64,000 bases of DNA from Dacryopinax spathularia (GCA_037974965.1 JBBPFI010000002.1:2790001-2854000); one strand, 5' to 3'; numbered from the stretch's first letter, positions 45,406 through 55,915 are shown. Notes: generated by a model not told the origin, from the sequence alone. Numbers and translations are program-made.

Positions 45406-47058
45406 GGTGTGCGGATGATTTGTGCGGATCTGACGACTTCTCGATGTTTCGTTCGACTGGATAGGTTGGTTGAGGGAGGTTGGGCAGGATGAGCGGCGGT
45501 CTTTTATGCCCTGCGGGATAACTGGACCTGGTTTGCCGTTTCTCAACTGGATCCTGGGCCATTCCAGGCTCAGCAACAGAATGGCACGGCCGTGCTAACC
45601 GCCCAAGACGGACCGCAAACCCGCTTGATATCGTCGTCTTTCCTGTCGGACACCACTTTCTTTATCGCCTCCAAATGAAGCACTTTGCCCTGGTCGGCGA
45701 CAGGCAACGGACGGCCATCGCCGCACCACCCGCCACTTGACTCGGAAAGACCGAAGTTGTGAATGCCGATATAAAGCCTACAAGGTAGTATGCAGGACTT
45801 GTTGCCTGGTATCTGCGGGCCATAGCCTGGTCCTGTACATTACCCACCCTTTACGGTGTTTCGGACTGTTTCCATCTACATTGTAGACGGTCGAACACCG
45901 TGTTGCTTTAGTCAGCCTATTAACATGCCATGGACAACCTGTGCTTCCCGGTCGAGAAGTAGTAACTGGCGAAGCCGATACACGCGAAACGAAACACTCA
46001 GCGCAATCATGCGAGAGGGGATCCGCCCGACAGGCAATCATATCAGACGCTCAGATATTGGGAACAAACGGAGCTTCTCCCGCGAATGCAGCGAGCTGAT
46101 GATCCAGTCATGGCCTTGGACCGGGCAACCGAACATGAAGCGGCTCCACTTTTCTATGGCTCGGTGTACGTCCCTCATGCTCCCGCCCGACGAAATGAAC
46201 CTGAGATGTTTCAACAGTGCTTTCGGGCGGAACCAACAAAGAAATGCTTTCCCGGTGAAAAAGAAGTCTTGTTACCGGACTTAGTCAGCGCTGATGCCCG
46301 CCCGAACTCCCTCCACGTGTTGTCGGTCTCGGCGCATTGGTCAGCTCTGACCATGGCCTGTAACGGCGCGAACGCCGCCGTTGATATCGAGGATAGGCTC
46401 GATTTGCAGACTGCAATCATGCAATGGTGGAAACAAGTTTCATTTCAGGATGACTGCAAAAAAAAAGAAGAAGACATAGGGTACTGGTACAGTGAATCCG
46501 CAACGCTACCTACTGAAAGTCCTAAAACGCAATTGGCTCCCACGCGCGCGGAGGCTGCAACGTCGAAGTCGATGCAGGTCGCTCTTCCACTTTTCCACGC
46601 GCAACTCGAGATGGACGGGAACAAGCGCGCTCGTCCATCGTCGGGCTTCGCGCCGGGATCTCACTCTCGCACTCCCGCAGTCGATCTGGAAAAGGAAACA
46701 TAGAAGACAAGTAGAAAGGAAAAGAAGCGGGGGATGAAGAAGAAAGAGCCCAGTCGTTTATCAGCTTTAAAACAAGTTTTACACCAGCAGGCGGTCCGAA
46801 ACACCGTGTGCCGACCGCAATTGACAAGTGGCCGGGAAGGGGAAGCGGGAAAGACAAAGCTGAGGCAGGCAGGAGAACGAGGAGGAAGGGAAAGGGGTAT
46901 GTGTAGAGGTACATGATCGGAAAAGAAACCAGACACGAGAAAAGGGGGTGAGGGTAGGCAGGCGAGAAAGGAGACAAGACGATTTGAGTCGATTCGACTT
47001 GATTTGCCCTGAGTTGGGGGGTGGACAACTCGGGGCGCGGCGGAGGCGGAGGTAGAGA
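45406..47058. other. Intergenic region upstream of secreted-protein gene 3
   Basis: Contains the duplicated blocks at 45908-45914 and 46278-46297 described with gene 2. A frame at 46086-46703 crosses this repeat and runs into the 3' end of the cyclin gene; it has no paralogue or domain and is not accepted. The sequence at 46700-47058 is the likely 3' UTR of cyclin copy B. Confidence 0.35.
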
Positions 47059-49413
47059 CTAGTAAGCCTCAGCAAACAACGGCTCCTCAACCGGTTCACG
47101 TTTAACCAACACAACTCCCCAAGGCGCCGGCCCCACGTTCGACTTGTTCCCATTCGCAGGCCGATCCGCCGGCCGCTCAGCAGCAGCGCGCCGCTTTTGA
47201 GCCCGGTCGACCGATTCCAGGGGCTCCGCTTCGGCCGCACGACGTTTCTGAGCTCGCATGGCAGATTCGGGCGTCTGGAGTTCGGCTGCACGGCGCTTTC
47301 GGGCTGCTGGGTCAGCAGGCCAGGAGACGTCTCGGGATAGGAACATCGGTTCCCCGCCTTGTGTATGCGGGGCCGTTCGTTCCCTCTCCCTTTCCCTTTC
47401 CCGGAGTCTTTCTTTCGCCTGACCTGGCGAGGGAGCAGCAGGCATAGCCAGCTGCGGAGCCAAAAGCTCAGCGGGGTACGGTCGAACCATATGACCCGGC
47501 CCCGGAGCCGACACAAGCTGCAACAGCGTCCGCGTAAACACGTCGCTCCTAAGTGACTGGATGTTCGCCCCGACCCACAGGTCCCATCTCAGGGCAGAGC
47601 CGATCGTGTGCTCGCTTTCTACCAGATCAGGCGCTTCGAGGCCTGTGACGCGTGCCCAGGCTGAGAGGCTGTATGTCTTCTCTCCGAGGAACTTGGACGC
47701 AAGGACTAGCGCTCCGATCAGGGTACGGCGAGGACAGGTGAGCGGGGAGGCGCGATAGTGCAGCAGGGGTTGGTTGGTCGTTATTGCGTGCGCTGCTTCC
47801 TGTCGCTGTCGCAGGGCAGCGGCGATGTGCGGGCGGAGAGCGATCATGTAGCACGCAGCTACCTTCACTTGAGAAGCAGAGACGTCCGTTCGGCGCGTGA
47901 GTTCTCGGATCCAGGCTCGGATAGGGAGCTCAGCAGTGAGAGAGACTCGGTCGACCAAGTCCTCGGGGTTGTCGTCTGCTGGCAACTTGGTAGGCAGGAG
48001 CTCGTAGGCGTCTAGTGCATCGCCGACCAGGGTCTGCTCGTACCCGTTTTCGCCGTCTTGTTGCTGCTGGGAGGAGGGGGCAAGGCCGAGCTTTGAAGCC
48101 CATGCGGGGGGAGGGAGGGCGGACGAGCCACCTTCGGTTTGGACTTGTTCTAGCCATTGTTGGATAGCGGCGACTTTGGATTCGCCCGATTCGGCAGAGT
48201 CATCCGGAAGGGAGAGCGATTGTTCGGGTGGAGAAGAGTCAGAAGCGTGCGGATGCTCGCTCTGGCTCTCGCTGGCCTGCGAGATCTGGCATATATCCTG
48301 CACTTTCTGAATGGCGCTCGGAGTAGCCTTCGGTCTCACTGTCCCTGTTCCTGCCGCCGGTGTCGCGGGGGTAGCACTCCCGCTCCCACTTCCAGCGGCT
48401 TGGGCAGGCGGAGGCGCTCCATCCGCCCCTATCCCGCCGACAGGATCGTCCCTCTCCCAAGCCAAGTGATACATCTTCCGCAGGATCTTGGCGACCTCGC
48501 CTGCGTCCCGCGCGTATGAGCACCGCGCGGCCCTAGGCTCTGGAAGGGAAAAGGACTTACCGATCAGTTCTGCAAATTCCTGTTGTTGCTGGCTGGCTGC
48601 TGCGCTCGCACAGGCCTCCGCGAGGCCTAGGAGGCGCTGGTCGTGTTGTGCCTGGGAGGTGGAGGGGGATTGGGTGGGGGGCGAGGAGTGAAGCTCGGAG
48701 GTGGTGATGCTCGGCGGAGGCCGGGCAGCTTGTTTGCCCCCTGCTCGGGGGGAGAGGGAGAGGGTGGGTTCTTCGAGCGGGAAACGCGTGCGGAGGAAGA
48801 GCTCTCCTTCTCGTGGAGTAGGTGGGAGCTCGGCAGGGTGAGGACGCGTCTTGTCAAGCCAGGGAAGGTAGATGTCGTGTACCTCCCCAGCGTAGGACCG
48901 GCTCGGTCCGGACTGAGGCGGCTCAGAAGCAGAGGCGCTCGTGCTCGCGTGACTCGGTGAAGTCCACGGCTCGGCCTCTCCCTTCACGCGCTCTTCCCGC
49001 TCGTCCTCATGCTCTTGCTCCTGATCATCGACCACGACGGCCTCAAGCAGCTTCTCTAACGCGCTCCTCCGTCCTTCTCGCGTTTCGGGGGACGCGCTCG
49101 TCTCCTTCTCCTTCTCCTTCACTTTCTCCTTCTCCTTCTCGTTCGCTTGCTCCTCCTCTCTCTCTTCTCCTCTTTCTCTCTCAGAGGTCTTCTCCTTCTC
49201 CACCTCTTTCTGCATGACAACGTCCTGCATAGACCCAGGGCGTGAAGCGACCGGACTACTGCTGCCCTTCAGCAGCAACGTCGGATACGGCCCGAGGCTG
49301 GCGGCAGAAGCAGCAGCAGCAGAAGCCCCCGCCTCCGCAGCCTGGTCAACAGTCATAGTCGTGCTCCCGCCCCGCTCATGTCGTCTTATCGGAAGAGTAG
49401 TCGGATTCGGCAT
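47059..49413 (-). CDS. PCL/PHO80-family cyclin, copy B
   Basis: One open frame of 784 residues on the minus strand, paralogous to copy A over its whole length. Shared islands are LGPYPTLLLKGSS, LDKTRPHPAELPPTPR and GEVAKILRKMYHLAW. The cyclin domain runs from VSLTAELPIRAWIRELTRRT and KVAACYMIALRP to CPRRTLIGALVLASKFLGEK, WARVTGLEAPDLVESE and LRWDLWVG. A Lys/Glu-rich low-complexity stretch (residues about 70-110) is absent from copy A. The C-terminus carries repeated basic motifs (RKRRAAELQ, QKRRAAEAE, QKRRAAAER), an internal repeat likely to work as a nuclear signal. The donor-like GTAAGT seen in copy A is conserved, but its acceptor is lost (ctcat instead of ctcag), so this copy must read through. 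Predicted role: cyclin partner of a Pho85-type kinase. Confidence 0.85.
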   Translation of the reverse strand: MPNPTTLPIRRHERGGSTTMTVDQAAEAGASAAAASAASLGPYPTLLLKGSSSPVASRPGSMQDVVMQKEVEKEKTSERERGEEREEEQANEKEKEKVKEKEKETSASPETREGRRSALEKLLEAVVVDDQEQEHEDEREERVKGEAEPWTSPSHASTSASASEPPQSGPSRSYAGEVHDIYLPWLDKTRPHPAELPPTPREGELFLRTRFPLEEPTLSLSPRAGGKQAARPPPSITTSELHSSPPTQSPSTSQAQHDQRLLGLAEACASAAASQQQQEFAELIGKSFSLPEPRAARCSYARDAGEVAKILRKMYHLAWERDDPVGGIGADGAPPPAQAAGSGSGSATPATPAAGTGTVRPKATPSAIQKVQDICQISQASESQSEHPHASDSSPPEQSLSLPDDSAESGESKVAAIQQWLEQVQTEGGSSALPPPAWASKLGLAPSSQQQQDGENGYEQTLVGDALDAYELLPTKLPADDNPEDLVDRVSLTAELPIRAWIRELTRRTDVSASQVKVAACYMIALRPHIAAALRQRQEAAHAITTNQPLLHYRASPLTCPRRTLIGALVLASKFLGEKTYSLSAWARVTGLEAPDLVESEHTIGSALRWDLWVGANIQSLRSDVFTRTLLQLVSAPGPGHMVRPYPAELLAPQLAMPAAPSPGQAKERLRERERERERTAPHTQGGEPMFLSRDVSWPADPAARKRRAAELQTPESAMRAQKRRAAEAEPLESVDRAQKRRAAAERPADRPANGNKSNVGPAPWGVVLVKREPVEEPLFAEAY

Positions 49414-49802
49414 ATTTGGTAGCTTCGTTCGGTTGATGGGGGGTCGGGGTCGGGTCGGGGTCGGAAGGGGTTTAGAAGGGGGGAGGAGGAGGAGGGATGA
49501 TATAGATTCGCGTAGCCGAGGGATGTGACTGGAATCGATTGAGGGTGAGGGTGGGAGGGGGATGATAGGGGTTGATGGGGTGTTTGATCGGAGATGATTC
49601 GGTTCTCGGAGTTTGGGGGGTTAAGCAGAGTAGTAGTATGCGGTTGGATAGGTTGGATGAGTTCAGTAGTAGTTGTAGGGCGATCTCACTTTCGGCAGTG
49701 AAGGCGAGCGAGATCCGGGTCGGGTTGGATTACAGTGACGTTTTGCGGTTCGAGAGGTTGACAGTAACAGGCAGGAGCTTGATAGGTAAGAGTAAGAGTA
49801 GA

Positions 49803-50009
49803 TCAGAAGGACGCGACACGGACGCCCTCTGGCGCGCTGGATACGGCATTAGTGAGTTCTGAGTCATAAGCTTCGATGGTCTTGGGGCGCATTGAGAATG
49901 AGGCTGGAATAGCGGTCGAGCGGGACATTGCGGAGATGCGGAGAGCGGATGAGTAATAGGCGGACTGGGAGGACGACGCGGTGTTGCTGGCCTGGAGAAG
50001 GAGGACCAT
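49803..50009 (-). promoter_or_regulatory. Conserved upstream ORF (68 codons) of cyclin copy B
   Basis: An ATG-started frame 390 bp upstream of the cyclin ATG, ending DSELTNAVSSAPEG then VRVASF-stop and matching the uORF of copy A. The nucleotide stretch GCGCCAGAGGGCG and the last codons TCC TTC TGA are identical. An in-frame ATG at 49928 could give a shorter version. TGACTCA also occurs inside this uORF (about 49860-49866). Confidence 0.5.
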
Positions 50010-50328
50010 CCTGCGCGGTTGAGCGGGTGACTCGTGGCAGCCCTTTTCGTCCCGTTGGAGGTCGAATGGGGTGCACAACGAGGAAATAGGCAGGCGAGGG
50101 TTGTTGGGTGTAACCTTCGCTTGACTAGCTGGATGTATGCGCCTGAGACGAGAGGAGAGGAGGAGGACGAGGAGTGAACCGGAGCGGAACCTGAGGGAGC
50201 GAGCGAAGGGGGGTGTGACTAGCCGAGAGAGTAGTCAGAGCACGAACTGAGTGAGCTGTAGGTGCATGCGGGGGACCCGTTTGGTTTGGCCCGTAAACCC
50301 GCCGCGGCGGATTGAGTCGATTCGATGC

Positions 50329-50348
50329 GCTGTGACTCAACTCTGACT
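50329..50348. promoter_or_regulatory. Conserved promoter block with Gcn4/AP-1 site (cyclin copy B)
   Basis: GCTGTGACTCAACTCTGACT, with TGACTCA at 50333-50339, is the one-mismatch partner of 25942-25961. It lies about 920 bp upstream of the cyclin ATG. Confidence 0.5.
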
Positions 50349-52907
50349 CGCATCGCCACACCATCGATCACCCCCCCTTTTTCGCCCTTGTCACACCCAA
50401 ATCCCCAATCCGCTCCCGTCCATCACCCCCCCCTTCCCATCACTTCTTTTCGGCCTGCCGAGCCCGGCGTGAACCGGCGTGACACATCGAACCATATCCA
50501 ATCTGCTGCGCTGGCAACTGGGAATCTGATCCCGCTCATTCCCATCCCACCCGCAGCTGTAATACCGTGCTGTTCTTACGCCCAATCATCCACCACCGCG
50601 GACCACAGCTTCCGGGAATCAGTACGCCTATTCAGGAGTCCTATGGGAACTCGAGCTCACACAAAGAGGCCCACATAACACGGTGTATAAACAACAACAA
50701 CAGCAACAGTTGCCAACCACTTGCATCTTCTTACTCAGAGCTCGCATATGCGGCCCCGCACGCCCAGCCCAAACGTGGAAGTTCTTGTATGTACAAAAAG
50801 GCAAACGATGTCCGCCCTACCGGCTCTAGTCCTTCTCCTGTTTCCTCCGAAGGGAGAGAAGGCTTCTGCGATTAAGCGGGCATTCGTATGACTGTATCCT
50901 GCACGTGTTCCTCTGCAGCTGCTAGGCTTCCTTTTTCTCTGCGTGCTCGAGCACGTCAACGGAACGGCCAGAGACGGGATTCAGCGATTAAGTATCGGCG
51001 GACTGGTCGGTTCGGTTCCATGGGTTGGCGTTTGTGGCGCGCTATCTGCAGACTAGGCGATAAACAATAGTCTCACGAGCCGCACGTATGGTATGCGCTC
51101 TCCTTTTCCGCACTCCATCAGATCGGATCCGCGAGACGATACGCCCGAACGCGTACACCTATACGTACACGCCTCTTTCAGAGCAGGCATGAGTACATCC
51201 CTCACCCCTATCAAGGTCAAATCTGGGATTAAACCCGCTCTGGATCCAGCCTCCTTCCCTTCTCGCTCCCCTTGCCTTGGAAGGAGATGGGCAGAGATCG
51301 ATAGGCTCCAACCTCAACCTCAACCTGCTCCAGCCCTACCCTCCCCTTCCAGATCAAGGCAAACCCGGCAATTCCCGTTCACTTGCGGGTCCCATGCGAG
51401 GAGGGGGGGCGTGACTCATCCATGTTGGGGCCGCGAGGCTAGGAGGCTACGAAAGAAGGGCTGCAGCAAACCGGGGTTTTGGAAGCGCTTCTTTCTGCTT
51501 CTTCTCAGGCGCGACTTCTACTCGCTCTCTGGCAGGCTTCCTCTACACTCAGCCCGTCCGAGAAATCGGGTTCTTACCTCGCTTTCTCCTCTCCGACTTC
51601 TGGCCTTCTTTCGTGTCTGCTTCCTCTGCTCCTTCTCTCGCTTCACTGGTACTCTGCTTCTCTTTCTCCCACCCGTATCGTGCTCGAGGCTGCTCCGCCT
51701 TTCCGACTCTCGCTCCGGTGCTCCTCTCACCGTCTGTCGCGCCCATCACCCCTTCACCCCTCGCCTTCGCCGCAGTTCCAGCATTGACCTCCCAACGTCT
51801 CATACCCTTCTCCCCCCGCCCCGCTGCCCAACAGCAGGCGGGTCATACGGTCTTCCTCCACACCGTGCTTCCGGCTTAGGGTTAGACGGAGCGGCTTCGA
51901 CCCAAGTGACGAGGATGAAGACTAACAAGAGCGGCCGAAGAATGGGAAGGTACATGTCTACCCCGGTTGATCAACCTTTACAGTCCGACGTGCTGTGTTG
52001 TCGAGTCGTAACGAACTCCGGCTTGGGCTGTCGCACGCTATCAAGGTCGGAAATCTGGCAAGTGTCAAGGAGGCTGCTCGATCTGGAACTTGGGAGGCTC
52101 GCGAACGGTAGTCGCGACGGGGAGCAGAGCGAGCTATTTATGCCTCCCAGGGACAAGAGGTCTTACCCGATCAAGAGACCGTTTCTCTCCATCGACTGCT
52201 TCTCGTTCGCAGAGACTCGACGTCTCAGCCGATCAGAAGAGCGTTCTGCCTATCGCTTGCCTCTTTCTCTTTGCTCGCTTGCGACGATTCCATGCCATGC
52301 GCAGCCTTCCTGCCAGCACAGAGGACTGTCGTCGCCTAGCTGCTCCAGACGCTCTTGCTCGACTGTCGACATCGGTTTATCATCATCCACCGGTCGAGGC
52401 CATCCTCATCGCGATTCTTCTCCTGACCGGCTAGGTGCTACAGGGTGCTATGAATAGAAGCATTTCTCTGGATCCATCGAATAGAGTCCTGCGCTGCACG
52501 TTCCGGCAGCATCCTGCAGCTGCTTGGCTGGCGGCATCGTCGGACGATAGCTCAAGGCGCGTTGTTAGGAGAACCTGTCATTCTCGGGCTCAAGCCTCCT
52601 TCGTCCCTAACCCGCCTCAGTTCGAACACTCTAACCGCCCTGTTTCAGGTCTACAATCGTGCAAATGACAGATAATCAGCCCTTCTTCATCGGTAGATCC
52701 GTTGCCTCCTCTTTCGCTCATAACCTGCCCGTCACCAATCCCTCTTGCTGCAAGAACCAAATCCGTCCACAAGTCCGATCGCTCGCAACCTAATTGGAGA
52801 ACCACTCTGCGAACTCAATCAGCACGTTTCCAGTCCACGGCAAGCTTCACCCACCGTCACACGTGTGTTACATCGGACGTTGTCACCCGTGTGCTGCCCA
52901 GTCCTCC
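50349..52907. other. Long region without a recognised gene; one long open frame 51093-52457 (+)
   Basis: The 454-codon frame is Ser/Arg/Pro/Leu/Cys-rich, with no domain, no paralogue and a pyrimidine-rich strand in which stop codons are rare; it may be chance. Other frames contain short protein-like stretches (for example near 52000-52100 and 52330-52430), so a spliced gene cannot be excluded. TGACTCA occurs at 51412-51418. Confidence 0.2.
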
Positions 52908-53060
52908 TCAGCCGGATTCAGGGCTCGTCTCAAGCTTATCGTGTGTTATCCCGCAAGGTTGGCCGCCGCACCATGCCTCAACGTCTGGCGTTGGTAAAGC
53001 GACGACGATCGACATGCTGGCAAGCGCGAAGAGTATTGCTTGGATGAGGTGAAATCGCAT
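52908..53060 (-). CDS. Tiny secreted peptide with WCGGQPC core
   Basis: 50 residues: signal peptide MRFHLIQAILFALASMSIVVA, then LPTPDVEAWCGGQPCGITHD and KLETSPESG. It is a paralogue of the peptide at 36718-36891 (same signal-LPxP-AWCxGxPC-acidic tail plan and nearly the same length). The start is this Met rather than upstream in-frame ATG/GTG codons because the signal peptide begins here. The two cysteines are the only ones and lie four residues apart inside W-C-G-G-Q-P-C. It resembles the W-C...GQPC core of ascomycete alpha-pheromones, but basidiomycete pheromones known to me are farnesylated CaaX peptides, so this likeness may be convergence. Role unknown. Confidence 0.6.
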   Translation of the reverse strand: MRFHLIQAILFALASMSIVVALPTPDVEAWCGGQPCGITHDKLETSPESG

Positions 53061-53779
53061 GTCGGGCGAGCGAGGGTCGGGGGAGGAGGTAGATGAGTCG
53101 TCTCGGATTGCTGTATATGCTGGTTGCTGCTCGGTCGACGCTAGCCAGCAATCCTCGCACACGATCTTTATAGCATTCACCACCAGGTCATCGCCCTCCT
53201 GTGCACGATCTGGCAACGCGCCCTCTTTACCTTATCTTCAAGTCCTTTCCAAGGAGGGTACAGCTCGGAAGGCGCTGAAAACTGGCAGAAGGGTCAAGCA
53301 AAGTCGATGACGTCTCCTGTGTAAGCTTATCAGGGGTCTTGGGATGGAGGAACGGCTGCTGGCAGGCTGTCGACGACAGGCTCAACTCTCACCCTTGGCC
53401 TTTCCCCTAGTCGCAAGGATCGGTCGGTCTACTATATTAGGCAAGATCTTCCTGATAATCGGCTCGCGGAAGATCAGAAGCGTTTGGAAGGGGCAACTTC
53501 CCCGGGAACAACGCATCTAGAAAACCTATAGCCTGAGAGGGTTATGATGGTGGACGAACAAGGACCTCGCGAGTCATCCAAAGTCAAAAGGACCGCCGTT
53601 TCAGTATTGCTACTGTAGCGCCATGTCACCGCGAATGAGCAAAACATATGGATTTCAGCCTATTTCATCGTCCAGGCTATTTCGTCCTTGGGAATACATG
53701 ACGTTTGCCGTTGCTCTCCCATGGCATCGCAGACCACCAGCCCCAACTGCCCTGCTCCTCGCCGCTGATGTCCGGAGTT
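53061..53779. other. Intergenic region
   Basis: Promoter of the WC-peptide gene and 3' flank of secreted-protein gene 4. No supported gene. Confidence 0.35.
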
Positions 53780-54140
53780 CTACGACGAGCAAGCGGGGAT
53801 AGTCGACGGGCAGACGCTATTCACCGGGAAGATATAATAGGACTGTATCCGTTTTCGGGGCTAGTCAACGGCGAAGTCTTGCGGCCAAGTTGAATAGGCT
53901 CACGGGAGTGTAGACGCCATCCACGTAGAAGCAGCCAATTGCAGGTTGGGCAGGCTCGTAGCCTGACCCAATAGGGTAATAGTAGTACTCGCAGATGTGG
54001 CCGCCGGCATCCGGCCCGCCTTGCGCTGCGAGCGCATGATTGTTGGCCGGGTCGGGACAGCACCATTGCCAAGGCTGAGCCATGCCGCCTAAGGAGAAGG
54101 CGGTCACGATCAGCGTGGTGAGGGCGAGGCGGAGGTGCAT
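53780..54140 (-). CDS. Small secreted cysteine-rich protein, family member 4
   Basis: Two exons (54140-53904 and 53842-53780; 61-nt intron, phase 0) give 99 residues. Signal peptide MHLRLALTTLIVTAFSLGGMA, then WCCPDPANNHALA, CEYYYYPIGSG, PAIGCFYVD, and after the intron NSVCPSTIPACSS-stop. It matches the family plan, with NNHAL and PIGSG as in members 2 and 3. An earlier acceptor (ctag at about 53860) would also keep phase and add six residues. It forms a tandem pair with member 5; a 60-bp block is conserved about 0.2 kb upstream of both genes. Confidence 0.75.
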
Positions 54141-54381
54141 GGTGTTGGGGGTTCGACTCGGATGAGTATTAAAGGTTTGTGCGGATGAGGAAGGCTCGGC
54201 AGTGGTCGGTCGAGCCGCTGAGTTAACTGTCTTGAAGGGGAGTTGACGGAGTGAGCTGGGTACTTATACTGTAAATCAAGCTCGAACAATGTATTTAACC
54301 CTCACGGAGTGCAGGACAATCCACAAACAGTGATCTTGCCGGTCGGGCAGAAGTAACCCGACTGAATCGTCTTGCCCGATA

Positions 54382-54399
54382 GATTACTGTTGGCCGACT
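54382..54399. repeat. 18-bp exact repeat upstream of secreted-protein genes 4 and 5
   Basis: GATTACTGTTGGCCGACT occurs here and at 56498-56515, 242 and 207 bp upstream of the two ATGs. It sits in a longer conserved block that also contains TCGGGCAGAAG and ACTGAAT. Further out, TGAGTCAA occurs at 54804 and 56976 (664 and 685 bp upstream) within a 19-bp conserved context. Confidence 0.6.
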
Positions 54400-55915
54400 T
54401 TTGTTGGAAAGCAAGCGGGGATCTTCTAATCAAGGGTTACGCAGGGTGTCGCCGGAGTCCAGGGTAGGGATCAGGGAAGGAGCAAGCAGAAGAGTCCGTC
54501 CAGAAGACGGTCGCAGTTTTGGGCCGTGAACAAGAATATCGGGACGAGCAGAAATCAGCTGGGGAAGTGCAGACAGTTCGTTCGAATCAGCTCGACACGG
54601 TACGGTACTGTTCCTCCTGGTTGGAATGCAGGAGCTCGCCGTCAGGAATAAGAGCCGCGACAGCCATGAGCTGTGCCGGCCTTCTAGCCCAGCGGGACGG
54701 AGGAATTGCGCCCGTCAACCAGAAGACAAGCACCCCATGATCAAGTGCAACGGAGCAAGAAAGAAGAACAAATTATTGCTGTCCCTCAGAGTAATACAGC
54801 CAGTGAGTCAAAGCCGCTTAATCCACTTCTATTGAGAAAGCCGTTTCAAGGTCGCTTCCAGATCCGCACAGGGCGGACTTAACCCTCGGCTGAGGTGTCG
54901 CCGCTACTCAGCCCGTTGAACGCACCCGTCTTGCAGTTGACGCTCCGTCAGTTGCCGCAGCGATTGGCGGCGAGTGTGATTGATATCCTCAGCCAAAATA
55001 GCCCGAGTTTTGAGCATCCAGGATCAGGAGTCCTGCCAGGGCGGAGGAGGAACTGTATTTTTTCCAGGCAGTTGCACCAAACTTACACGCAGACTTAGGC
55101 AGACTTGAGAAAATCGAGAAAGCAGTGAGATACGTCCCTTCAGTTGGTGGCCAAATCCCCAGTAAAGCCAAAACAAGCTCTGCCGGTGGCGGCGGGGCGC
55201 TTCGAGCCGCTTTCTACAGCTGCGGGGGCCCGGGCAGTTGCCGCTGCGGCCCCAAGCGAGGTGCAAGGGGAGCGGAGCGCGGGCAGGACGGCGACCCATG
55301 ATCCGTACGAGTAACTCCTTTCGATTTGATGATGCATGGGGCCGACTCCAGGCGGGGTGAGGGACTCGCTGATGAAGAAGATTGATGAAGGCTGTGGGCT
55401 AGACGAGATGGGGGTCTGTACGTAAGCAGGGCCTCGAGAAGGTATGGGAAGCTTGCAGTGAAGCGCCGCATGTTTTGCGTGCACGTGCCCTTGCAAGCAA
55501 CCTCTCGCCCTCTAGACCACCTCTCCAGGCAGTATCGTACTGTACTCACTAAGGCATCATCATATTATGACGTGAAGTCGCTCCCGGTTGTGGATAGCAA
55601 TGAGGCATTTTTGAACTGCTGGTGGATGGACTCCCTCGTATTTAGGTCGGCTCTGGCAGGCTCTGATGAAGATCTCGTGTTCCCTCCAAACATATCGCCA
55701 GGAACCCCACATTGCGTAGTGCGTGAACAATACGACGAGAGAAAGCAACACATAAATTTGAGCCTATTTCAACTTCGAGGCTATTCAAACAAGCGGGCGC
55801 TACACTACGGTCCACCCCACTTCCCACAATCACTACCGAGACGATGAAGACACAAAATTACAACAACCCCCGAGCGTGCGACGTGCTTCTCCTGTGACAC
55901 GAAAGATTTGTCTTT
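54400..55915. other. Intergenic region with a segment duplicated near 57.6 kb
   Basis: No supported gene. The stretch 55320-55450 (GCGGGGTGAGGG, TTGATGAAGGCTGTGGG, GTAAGCAGGG) resembles 57550-57665 in the same order. Minus-strand frames there (55496-55140 and 57824-57294) share only weak peptide similarity, so this is treated as a duplicated non-coding or decayed segment. Confidence 0.35.

Noticed and set aside
46086-46703. 205-codon plus-strand frame upstream of cyclin B's 3' end
   Set aside because: Crosses the duplicated promoter block of the secreted-protein genes; its shared segment (LVSADARP) reflects DNA repeat conservation, not a protein family.
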